Positions 1 to 5,262 of a stretch of 6,889 nucleotides of DNA are shown here, one piece after another. Made by a program: the position numbers and the translations under genes. Numbering within the stretch: the first letter of the stretch is position 1; the number at the start of each line of letters is the position of its first letter. The stretch is from an uncultured Collinsella sp. (GTDB lineage Bacteria; Actinomycetota; Coriobacteriia; Coriobacteriales; Coriobacteriaceae), in assembly GCA_900759565.1 (NCBI GenBank), contig CAAEVV010000063.1, positions 1 to 6,889 of the forward strand, read 5' to 3'. The notes below the pieces were generated by a model that was not told the origin of the DNA, did not search any database, and worked only from the letters and a program-made list of their open reading frames with translations.

Positions 1-1
1 C

Positions 2-82
2 CAGATCTTCCGTCCCATGCCCAAGCATGCATGGACCGACGAGGACGAGACCAACACTGCTTCCGCCGCAGTTTCCGCTTAA
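2..82 (+). CDS. C-terminal fragment of an unidentified protein, possibly FeoB
   Basis: Only the last 26 codons are inside the window, ending at TAA 80-82. The visible tail begins QIFRPMPKHAWTDEDE and finishes in a small, Ala/Ser-rich stretch. A hydrophobic/basic start followed by an acidic soluble tail would suit a protein whose last membrane helix lies just upstream. Together with the FeoB-associated Cys-rich gene that follows, this suggests the end of the ferrous-iron transporter FeoB. That is inference from context, because no diagnostic FeoB motif is visible. This frame was preferred because it ends directly before a strong terminator and has a plausible composition; the other two + frames give Arg/Cys- or Pro-rich peptides. 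The terminator at 111-145 closes the unit. Confidence 0.5.
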   Translation, partial: QIFRPMPKHAWTDEDETNTASAAVSA

Positions 83-110
83 GTCCGAATAAGGACTAGC
101 CCCTTTTCAC

Positions 111-145
111 GAGCCCGGGTGTCCCAGCGACACTCGGGCTTTTTG
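111..145 (+). terminator. Rho-independent terminator after the first gene
   Basis: A 12-bp stem pairs 112-123 (AGCCCGGGTGTC) with 129-140 (GACACTCGGGCT), with one G-U pair and a 5-nt loop. A run of five T follows at 140-144. This is a textbook intrinsic terminator. It separates the upstream gene from the small Cys-rich gene, so the latter probably has its own promoter. Confidence 0.88.
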
Positions 146-162
146 GTGGGGGAGATGTGACG

Positions 163-191
163 TTTCCGCAGATAAAACCGACCAATATAAA
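163..191 (+). promoter_or_regulatory. Possible promoter of the small Cys-rich gene
   Basis: A good -10 candidate, TATAAA at 186-191, lies 17 bp downstream of a poor -35 candidate, TTTCCG at 163-168. It sits between the terminator and the RBS of the gene at 258, where a promoter is expected. The -10 overlaps the left arm of the inverted repeat at 181-207. The call rests on pattern only. Confidence 0.35.
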
Positions 192-207
192 TCTGTCCCT
201 TATTGGT
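181..207 (+). promoter_or_regulatory. Possible operator: inverted repeat ACCAATA-N13-TATTGGT
   Basis: Two perfect 7-bp arms, ACCAATA at 181-187 and TATTGGT at 201-207, are separated by 13 nt. The arm centres are 20 bp apart, about two helical turns, as expected for a dimeric repressor. The left arm covers the start of the putative -10. An iron-responsive regulator would fit the gene downstream, but the sequence does not match a Fur or DtxR consensus that I can confirm. Confidence 0.35.
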
Positions 208-257
208 AGGTGGAGGATGGGGTAAAGTAAGTGGTGGTTAACTAGAGGAGGCTTGCT

Positions 258-458
258 ATGGCACCTATCGATATTGTTGTACTGGCTGTTATCGGTATTG
301 CGTTTGTCGCCGTGTGCGTGCGCATCTACCGCAAGGGCACCTGCGCCGACTGCGCTCAGGGTGGCGTTTGCACGGGGCATTGCTCCAACAAAAAGACGTG
401 TGCCGCGCTTAAGGGCGTAGACAAAATCGCCGAAGACTTGGGTCGCGGTATCAAATAA
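258..458 (+). CDS. FeoB-associated Cys-rich membrane protein
   Basis: This is a 66-residue protein with one N-terminal membrane helix (about residues 4-24, preceded by MAP). A short basic stretch (RIYRKG) and a Cys-rich soluble part follow. The cysteines are C29xxC32, C38xxxC42 and C48, a layout typical of the small FeoB-associated Cys-rich proteins encoded next to feoB in many anaerobes. The family is thought to assist ferrous iron uptake or bind metal near the transporter, but its biochemical role is not settled. The start ATG at 258 is supported by a strong RBS, GAGGAGG at 245-251, with 6-nt spacing. The basic residues after the helix predict a cytoplasmic Cys domain. The gene is apparently monocistronic, bounded by terminators at 111-145 and 472-509. 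Its neighbour at 2-82 may be the end of feoB. Confidence 0.8.
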   Translation: MAPIDIVVLAVIGIAFVAVCVRIYRKGTCADCAQGGVCTGHCSNKKTCAALKGVDKIAEDLGRGIK

Positions 459-471
459 GGTCCGGACATCC

Positions 472-509
472 AAGCGCTCCGCGGGCATCCGTTCGCGGGG
501 CGCTTTGTG
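472..509 (+). terminator. Probable terminator after the Cys-rich gene
   Basis: A 12-bp stem pairs 472-483 (AAGCGCTCCGCG) with 494-505 (CGCGGGGCGCTT), with one G-U pair and a 10-nt loop. The T tract is short (504-506), so termination may be less efficient than at the other terminators here. Confidence 0.65.
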
Positions 510-602
510 CATTTGAGGGAGAGCACGGCGAGTCGAAGAGTATTTTTGGGGTATCGTTAACTGGACTATTAATTGGCAACTTATCTATAACGGAGTAACC
601 GC

Positions 603-1682
603 ATGAGCGCTCGCGTAACCATGAAGGACATAGCCGCCGAGCTTGGCGTTTCCATCAATACCGTGCACAAGGCTCTGACGGGAAAGGCCGGCGTGAGCGA
701 ATCCGTGCGCGCCAAGGTGAACGCTAAGGCCGAGGCCATGGGCTATCACCGCAACACAAGTGCCTCAAGCCTGCGCCGCAAGGATATCAATCTGGTGTTT
801 TGCCTGCCCCGTGCATCGCGCGAGGGAGCGTACTTTTTCCGTTACCTGTGGGAAGGCTGCAATCGCTTTGAACAGGAGGTCATCGACCGGGGCATTACGG
901 TTGAGCGCGTTGAATTTGGCGTGGGCGGCTACGCTGATGCACTCGAGCAAATCGACGAGCGTCTGCAGGTGGGCGAGAAGATTGATGGCTTGCTCGCCTA
1001 TGCGCCGGGCGACGATCGTGCGACTGAGCTTTTGGGGCAGATCGCCGAGGCGGGCGTGACGATTGAGCTTGTCGACGGCGACCGTCCGCATTTGAATCGT
1101 TTGGGTGCGAGCTTGGCCGATTATTCGACGGCAGGCAGCCTTATGGCCGAGCAGGCGGCAAACCTGGTCCATGCTTCTGGGGCCGACGCCCGCGTGCTCC
1201 TTTTGACAGGCGACCCATATACCGATTCGCACTATCTAACCGCCCGCGCCTTCCACAATTACCTGCGCGAACGTGATATTCCATGGCAGGTTGAGGATCT
1301 TGCAGGTGCCCATGCGCAAGTCAAACAACTCGAGCATGAGCTCGAAAAGCGCTTGAGTGCGCCGGACGCCCCCGAACTTATCTGTAGCGTTTTTGCCGTT
1401 GGTTCCGAAGTGGTTGCCGACGCGCTCGTCTCGACCGGCAAGGCCGGTCAGGTCATGGTGATCGGCAACGACCTGTTTCCCGAAAGTGCTCTGGCCTTGC
1501 GCCGCGGTATCTTTACCAATATTGTCTATAAGGACCCGACGAGCCTGGCGTATCGCGGCGCTAAGACGCTGGGCGATTATCTGCTGTGGGGAAGGACCCC
1601 GACGGTGCCCGTCCAGAAGGGTGCCGTCGAGATGGTATTTGCCAGCAATGTCGACCGCTACTGCGAACTTGCGGGTATTTAG
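603..1682 (+). CDS. LacI-family transcriptional regulator, candidate repressor of the uxa operon
   Basis: The protein has 359 residues. Residues 6-51 form a LacI-type helix-turn-helix: VTMKDIAAELGVS, then the recognition helix INTVHKAL, then VSESVRAKV and AEAMGYHRN. The hinge follows at 51-59 (NTSASSLRR); L57 is the leucine expected to insert into the minor groove at a central CG step. The usual TVSRAL is TVHKAL here. Residues from about 61 form a periplasmic-binding-protein-like effector domain with the family signatures VLLLTGDPYTDSHY, VIGNDLFPESA and the late IVYKDPTSLAYRGAKTL. Such proteins bind sugars or sugar acids as inducers. The start at 603 has GGAG at 592-595 with 7-nt spacing; ATG 621 (residue 7) would cut into the HTH. 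Its position just upstream of uxaC, and the LacI-like palindromes there, suggest control of hexuronate use. The effector (a hexuronate or an intermediate) is inferred. No copy of the same box lies upstream of this gene, so autoregulation by that box is not supported. Confidence 0.9.
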   Translation: MSARVTMKDIAAELGVSINTVHKALTGKAGVSESVRAKVNAKAEAMGYHRNTSASSLRRKDINLVFCLPRASREGAYFFRYLWEGCNRFEQEVIDRGITVERVEFGVGGYADALEQIDERLQVGEKIDGLLAYAPGDDRATELLGQIAEAGVTIELVDGDRPHLNRLGASLADYSTAGSLMAEQAANLVHASGADARVLLLTGDPYTDSHYLTARAFHNYLRERDIPWQVEDLAGAHAQVKQLEHELEKRLSAPDAPELICSVFAVGSEVVADALVSTGKAGQVMVIGNDLFPESALALRRGIFTNIVYKDPTSLAYRGAKTLGDYLLWGRTPTVPVQKGAVEMVFASNVDRYCELAGI

Positions 1683-1707
1683 CCGATTGAGCAGGTACCC
1701 CCTCTTG

Positions 1708-1739
1708 CGACGTACATTTTTGGGAGTATTCAGCATTGG
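1708..1739. repeat. Left arm of a 32-bp perfect inverted repeat
   Basis: Positions 1708-1739 (starting CGACGTACATTTTTGGG) are the exact reverse complement of 1875-1906, with 135 bp between the arms. The arm starts 26 bp after the regulator stop codon. Outside the perfect part, a short further match (1692-1696 with 1918-1922) keeps the same symmetry centre, so the dyad may once have been longer. Confidence 0.9.
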
Positions 1740-1772
1740 CATGCCCTGAATGAGGTGCAGAACGACTGTTTT

Positions 1773-1814
1773 AAGTGCCCCCGATGGCGTAATTTGCCAT
1801 CGGGGGCACTTTTT
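1773..1814 (+). terminator. Strong terminator after the LacI-family regulator
   Basis: A 16-bp perfect stem pairs AAGTGCCCCCGATGGC (1773-1788) with 1796-1811, with a 7-nt loop and T at 1810-1814. It ends transcription from the regulator and separates it from the uxa operon. It is nested inside the larger 1708-1906 dyad, but its own centre is about 15 bp away from the centre of that dyad. Confidence 0.93.
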
Positions 1815-1832
1815 ATGCCGATCGGGCGCTAT

Positions 1833-1852
1833 CTGCGTTCCAAATAGGACGC
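1833..1852. repeat. Short sequence resembling the IS end at 6800-6821
   Basis: The 20 bases CTGCGTTCCAAATAGGACGC match CTGCGT-CCAAAT-GGACGC of the IS150-like terminus at 6800-6821 at 18 positions, with one substitution and a 2-base gap. Both are imperfect palindromes. It may be a decayed IS end trapped between the 32-bp inverted arms, or just a small hairpin (1835-1840 / 1847-1852). Confidence 0.4.
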
Positions 1853-1874
1853 TGAGGATGGCACACGGCGCGCT

Positions 1875-1906
1875 CCAATGCTGAATACTCCCAAAAATGT
1901 ACGTCG
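1875..1906. repeat. Right arm of the 32-bp perfect inverted repeat
   Basis: This is the exact reverse complement of 1708-1739 and ends in AAAAATGTACGTCG. No duplication of target bases lies directly against the outer edges. A direct TGAGCA does occur 14 bp outside each arm (1688-1693 and 1921-1926). From 1907 to 1999 I see no gene or clear site, only a weak 5-bp hairpin at 1921-1936. Confidence 0.9.
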
Positions 1907-1999
1907 GGACATGACCCACCTGAGCAAAAGCGCTCAAGTTCGGTGTTCGGGGACGCCAACCAGTCCGCAATACATGCAAGTCACATCCCCAGCAACCGT

Positions 2000-2023
2000 T
2001 GAACGGGCAAAATCTACCGTTCA
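2000..2023 (+). promoter_or_regulatory. Split operator-like repeat TGAACGG-N10-CCGTTCA
   Basis: Perfect 7-bp arms at 2000-2006 and 2017-2023 carry the same TGAAC/GTTCA half-sites as the twin boxes downstream, but about one helical turn (10 nt) is inserted at the centre. It could be an auxiliary or decayed binding site for the same regulator. It cannot be a standard LacI-family site, because the hinge helices need a contiguous centre. Confidence 0.35.
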
Positions 2024-2036
2024 CCCCGTGGTGGTT

Positions 2037-2052
2037 AGGTGAACGTTCACCT
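2037..2052 (+). promoter_or_regulatory. Operator box 1 of the uxa operon (16-bp perfect palindrome)
   Basis: AGGTGAACGTTCACCT is a perfect 16-bp palindrome with a central CG step, the classic form of a LacI-family operator. It lies about 90 bp before uxaC and just upstream of the candidate -10, so bound repressor would cover the -35 region. The regulator encoded at 603-1682 is the natural candidate to bind it. Confidence 0.8.
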
Positions 2053-2078
2053 TTTGAGTCGTAATGGATTAGTATAGT
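2049..2078 (+). promoter_or_regulatory. Probable uxaC promoter region
   Basis: The AT-rich stretch between the two operator boxes holds a good -10 candidate, TATAGT (2073-2078). No well-spaced consensus -35 is present. The position 18 bp upstream of it (2049-2054, ACCTTT) is poor and overlaps box 1. A TTGAGT at 2054-2059 is too close to pair with it. The placement between the boxes is the main support. Confidence 0.45.
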
Positions 2079-2090
2079 GAACGTTCACCT
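2075..2090 (+). promoter_or_regulatory. Operator box 2 of the uxa operon
   Basis: Positions 2077-2090 (GTGAACGTTCACCT) repeat box 1 exactly over 14 bases; the inner 12 bp are a perfect palindrome. Only the two leftmost bases of the 16-bp site differ (TA instead of AG). Its centre is 38 bp from that of box 1. It would overlap the transcription start if TATAGT at 2073-2078 is the -10. Confidence 0.78.
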
Positions 2091-2142
2091 AGAGGATGAC
2101 GAGCGTATTGTGCGCCCGCTCCGCAAACAAAGGGGTTGTTTG

Positions 2143-3570
2143 ATGAAAAACTTCATGGACGATCAGGATTTCCTGCTGAGCACCAAGACCGGCGAGGAGC
2201 TGTTCCACAACTTTGCCGAGGGCATGCCCATCGTCGACTATCACTGCCACATTTCTCCTAAGGAGATTTGGGAGGACAAGCGTTTCGAGAACATCACCGA
2301 GGTTTGGCTGGGCGGCGACCACTACAAGTGGCGCCTGATGCGTGCCAACGGCGTCGACGAGCGTTTTATCACTGGCGACGCCCCTGCTCGCGAGAAGTTC
2401 CAAAAGTGGGCCGAGACCCTGGGTCGCTGCGTCGGCAACCCCGTCTTTGAGTGGAGCCACCTGGAGCTTAAGCGCTACTTTGGCTACGAGGGCGTCCTCA
2501 ACGGCAAGACTGCCCAGGAGGTTTGGGACCTTGCCAACGCCAAGCTCGCCGAGACCAGCTTCACCTGCCGCAACCTGATCAAGCAGTCCAACGTTCGCAT
2601 GATCTGCACTACTGACGACCCCGCCGACAGCTTTGAGTGGCACAAGAAGATTGCAGCCGACGACAGCTTTGACGTTCAGGTCGTTCCCGCCATGCGCCCC
2701 GATACCGCTTTGCGCATCGAGCGCGGCCAGGAGTTTGCCGACTACTGCAAGCACCTTTCCGAGGTTGCCGGCGTTGAGGTCAGCGACTTCGAGGGCATGA
2801 AGGCTGCCATTTCCAAGCGCTACGACGTTGCTCACGAGCTGGGCTGCCGCGCCTCCGACCACGCACTCGACTACATTATGTACGTCCCGGCTACCGCCGA
2901 CGAGATCGAGGCCATCTTTGCCAAGGGCCTGGCTGCTGAGCCGCTCACCGAGGAAGAAGTCCTCAAGTACAAGACTGCCTTTATGCAGTTCGTTGCCGGT
3001 GAGTATGTCCGTCTGGGCTGGGCCATGCAGCTGCACTTTGGCTGCAAGCGCGACAACAACCGCGCCATGTTCGCCAAGCTCGGTCCCGACACCGGCTACG
3101 ACTGCATCTCCAACTACACGCCGTCCGACCAGCTCGCCGATTTCCTCAACTCCATCCAGGAGACCTGCGGCCTGCCCAAGACCATCCTGTACAGCCTGAA
3201 CCCCATCGATAACACCATGATCGATACCGTCATGGGTTGCTTCCAGGAGGCTCCGACTGCCGGTAAGATCCAGAACGGCTCCGCCTGGTGGTTCAACGAC
3301 AACGAGGTCGGCATGCGCGAGCAGCTTACGGCTCTGGCTAACGAGGGCGTGTTGGGCAACTTTGTGGGCATGCTTACCGATTCCCGCTCCTTCCTGTCCT
3401 ATCCGCGCCACGAGTACTTCCGTCGCGTGCTGTGCAGCGTGATCGGCGAGTGGGTCGAGCAGGGCAAGTACCCGGCCGACATGGAGCTGCTGGGCAGTAT
3501 CGTGCGCGACATCAGCTACAACAACGCGGTCCGCTACTTTGGCTTTGATTTGGACACCGTCGAGGCATAA
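2143..3570 (+). CDS. uxaC: Glucuronate isomerase (uronate isomerase)
   Basis: UxaC interconverts D-galacturonate and D-tagaturonate, and D-glucuronate and D-fructuronate, as the first cytoplasmic step of hexuronate breakdown. The protein has 475 residues, close to the roughly 470 of E. coli UxaC. Family motifs in order are DYHCHISPKEI (32-42, with the metal-site HxH at H34/H36), WLGGDHYKWRLMRANGV (55-71), TTDDPADSFEWH, RPDTALRI, then FGCKRDNNRAMFAKLGPDTG and, near the C-terminus, MLTDSRSFLSYPRHEYFRR. I chose ATG 2143 because AAAGGGG at 2129-2135 gives 7-nt spacing and the product starts MKNFMDDQDFLLS, as the family usually does. A longer frame opens at GTG 2077, but that codon lies inside operator box 2 and would add 22 non-conserved residues. 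It is the first gene of uxaC-uxaB-uxaA and is probably repressed through boxes 1 and 2. Confidence 0.96.
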   Translation: MKNFMDDQDFLLSTKTGEELFHNFAEGMPIVDYHCHISPKEIWEDKRFENITEVWLGGDHYKWRLMRANGVDERFITGDAPAREKFQKWAETLGRCVGNPVFEWSHLELKRYFGYEGVLNGKTAQEVWDLANAKLAETSFTCRNLIKQSNVRMICTTDDPADSFEWHKKIAADDSFDVQVVPAMRPDTALRIERGQEFADYCKHLSEVAGVEVSDFEGMKAAISKRYDVAHELGCRASDHALDYIMYVPATADEIEAIFAKGLAAEPLTEEEVLKYKTAFMQFVAGEYVRLGWAMQLHFGCKRDNNRAMFAKLGPDTGYDCISNYTPSDQLADFLNSIQETCGLPKTILYSLNPIDNTMIDTVMGCFQEAPTAGKIQNGSAWWFNDNEVGMREQLTALANEGVLGNFVGMLTDSRSFLSYPRHEYFRRVLCSVIGEWVEQGKYPADMELLGSIVRDISYNNAVRYFGFDLDTVEA

Positions 3571-3594
3571 GCCTGCATCGAATCACATCGAACT

Positions 3595-3630
3595 CGGGAG
3601 CGCCGTTGCCACACGCGGCGCCCCCGTTTT
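3595..3630 (+). terminator. Intercistronic hairpin with T run between uxaC and uxaB
   Basis: An 11-bp stem pairs 3595-3605 (CGGGAGCGCCG) with 3616-3626 (CGGCGCCCCCG), with one wobble pair and a 10-nt loop. TTTT follows at 3627-3630. It has the form of a terminator or attenuator inside the operon. Partial termination would make uxaC more abundant than uxaB and uxaA. No separate promoter is evident in the short gap after it, so complete termination is unlikely. Confidence 0.6.
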
Positions 3631-3666
3631 GCTTGCACGCTAACAGCTATCTAAGGAGAGACACAG

Positions 3667-5181
3667 ATGGAGAACATCAGCTACGATGCGCTCGAGAAGA
3701 TCGGCTACAAGGGCTATTTGCTGCCCAAGGATGCTCCCGAGAAGGTTCTGCAGTTTGGCGAGGGCAATTTCCTGCGCGCCTTCGTCGACCGTTTCTTTGA
3801 CATGGGCAACGAGGCCACCGGCTGGAACGGCAAGGTCGTCATGGTGCAGCCCATCAGCGGTGCCTTTGGCTTTGCCGACGGTATCAATGCCCAGGACGAC
3901 CTGTACACCGTGCTGGTGCGCGGCAAGGAGAACGGCAACACGGTTGACGAGTCCCGCGTGATCAGCGCCTGCAGCCGCTGCCTTAACCCGTATCGTGAGG
4001 ACGACTACCGTGCCATGATGGAGGTCGCTGTCTCCGACGACCTAGAGATCATCGTCTCCAACACCACCGAGGCCGGTATCGCCTATGACCCGTCCTGCAA
4101 GGCCGACGACATGCCACCTGCGAGCTTCCCCGCCAAGCTTGCCCAGGTGCTCCACACCCGCTGGGCTGCCGGTAAGCCGGGCGTCATCGTCCTCGCCTGC
4201 GAGCTCATCGATCACAACGGCGAGGAGTTGCTGCGCATCATGAACCAGTATGTGAGCGACTGGGGCTGGGAGGACGAGTTTGCGCAGTGGATGGCTAACG
4301 ACTGCACCGTCTGCACCACGCTCGTCGACACCATCGTCCCCGGCCGCATCCGCGATCCTAAGGAGGCCGCGGCGGTTGCCGAGCGTCTGGGCTACGAGGA
4401 TCCCTTCCTGGCCGTGCGCGAGCCCTTCCAGATGTGGGGCATCCAGGGCGACGAGTCGCTTGCCGAGAAGCTTCCCTTTGTGAAGGCTGGTCTTCCGGGT
4501 GTCTTTGTGACTCCCGACGTCACCCCGTACAAAAAGCGCAAGGTCCGCATCCTCAACGGTGCCCACACCGCCTTCGTTCCGGGTTCCTGGGTTGCCGGCT
4601 TTGATATCGTGCGCGACTGCATGCATGACGAGACCATTCGCGGCTTCATGAACACCATGCTCTACGACGAGGTCATTCCGACGCTTGCCGCCGACTTGGA
4701 TGTCGAGGACTGCAAGGCCTTTGCCGCCGCCGTCGAAAACCGCTTCGACAACCCGTTTATCGACCATGCGCTGCTCTCCATCTGCCTCAACTCCACGGCT
4801 AAGTGGCGCGCTCGCGACCTGCCCACGCTCAAGGACTACGTTGCCGAGACCGGCAACCTGCCCAAGTGCCTGGCGACGAGCCTCGCTACGCTCATCTCCT
4901 TCTACACGCAGGAGCTCGTGTCCCGCGAGGGCGACGGCCTGCACCTGCGTCGCTCCGACGGCACCGAGTACACCGCTCAGGACGACGCCTTCGTACTCGA
5001 TTTCTACGCCGCCCACGCCGGTGCCGACGATGCCCAGCTGGTGCACGACGTGCTCACCAACGAGCAGATGTGGGGCGAGGACCTTACGCAGATCGCAGGT
5101 CTTGAGGAGTTTGTCGTCAGCGCGCTCGCCGTCGTGCGCACCGAGGGCGCCAAGCAGGCCTTCGCCAACGCTCAGGCGTAA
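3667..5181 (+). CDS. uxaB: Tagaturonate reductase (altronate oxidoreductase)
   Basis: UxaB reduces D-tagaturonate to D-altronate with NADH and is the second step of galacturonate catabolism. It is a polyol-type long-chain dehydrogenase of 504 residues (E. coli UxaB is about 480). The N-terminal nucleotide-binding motif is VLQFGEGNFLRAFVDRFFD (27-45). The catalytic segment KVRILNGAHTAFVPGSW has K292, N297 and H300 in the K-x4-N-x2-H spacing of mannitol dehydrogenase catalytic residues. Further family features are DTIVPGRI, YEDPFLAVREPFQMWGIQ, and the late FDNPFIDHALLSICLNSTAKWRARDLP. Within the mannitol dehydrogenase family, fructuronate reductase (UxuB) is a possible confusion. The RILNGAHTA segment, FxNPxIxHxLLSI and the flanking uxaC and uxaA favour UxaB. 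The start ATG 3667 has AAGGAG at 3653-3658, 8 nt away. Confidence 0.93.
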   Translation: MENISYDALEKIGYKGYLLPKDAPEKVLQFGEGNFLRAFVDRFFDMGNEATGWNGKVVMVQPISGAFGFADGINAQDDLYTVLVRGKENGNTVDESRVISACSRCLNPYREDDYRAMMEVAVSDDLEIIVSNTTEAGIAYDPSCKADDMPPASFPAKLAQVLHTRWAAGKPGVIVLACELIDHNGEELLRIMNQYVSDWGWEDEFAQWMANDCTVCTTLVDTIVPGRIRDPKEAAAVAERLGYEDPFLAVREPFQMWGIQGDESLAEKLPFVKAGLPGVFVTPDVTPYKKRKVRILNGAHTAFVPGSWVAGFDIVRDCMHDETIRGFMNTMLYDEVIPTLAADLDVEDCKAFAAAVENRFDNPFIDHALLSICLNSTAKWRARDLPTLKDYVAETGNLPKCLATSLATLISFYTQELVSREGDGLHLRRSDGTEYTAQDDAFVLDFYAAHAGADDAQLVHDVLTNEQMWGEDLTQIAGLEEFVVSALAVVRTEGAKQAFANAQA

Positions 5182-5192
5182 ATTTCCGGCGC

Positions 5193-5224
5193 AGACGCGG
5201 GCGCGGGACGGCGTGCCCGCGTCT
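5193..5224 (+). other. Stable intercistronic hairpin between uxaB and uxaA
   Basis: A perfect 10-bp GC-rich stem pairs AGACGCGGGC (5193-5202) with GCCCGCGTCT (5215-5224), with a 12-nt loop. There is no T tract, so it is unlikely to terminate transcription. It may protect the 3' end of the upstream mRNA or mark a processing site. Confidence 0.55.
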
Positions 5225-5262
5225 CGACTTCTGCTCAACCTGTAGGGTTAGGACCATTTGCA

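Noticed and set aside
96..512. 138-codon open frame on the - strand
   Set aside because: It runs through two terminator hairpins and antisense to the Cys-rich gene, with no RBS or recognisable motif. It is a frame shadow.
541..556. ATTTTTGGGGTAT at about 542-554 resembles ATTTTTGGGAGTAT of the inverted-repeat arm
   Set aside because: The match is about a dozen bases with a gap and does not extend on either side. Chance is the simpler explanation.
557..591. Possible promoter before the regulator (CTGGAC or TTGGCA with TATCTATAA)
   Set aside because: No pair of -35 and -10 elements has acceptable spacing. A promoter must exist nearby, but I cannot place it.
1708..1906. CRISPR or tandem repeat explanation for the repeated arms
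   Set aside because: There are only two copies, in opposite orientation, with no regular spacers and no cas genes.
1921..1936. Small hairpin TGAGC / GCTCA
   Set aside because: It has only 5 bp with no T run and no nearby gene end to serve.
1236..2024. 262-codon open frame on the - strand across the regulator end and the spacer
   Set aside because: It crosses the perfect terminator and both arms of the inverted repeat and is antisense to the regulator. The composition is not protein-like.
2089..3411. 440-codon open frame antisense to uxaC (similar long ones lie opposite uxaB and uxaA)
   Set aside because: Long antisense frames are expected from GC-rich codon bias. The Val/Leu/Gly-rich products show no domain, and the + strand genes match known families throughout.
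3667..5181. Reading this gene as fructuronate reductase (uxuB)
   Set aside because: The length, the RILNGAHTA segment and the company of uxaC and uxaA fit tagaturonate reductase better.
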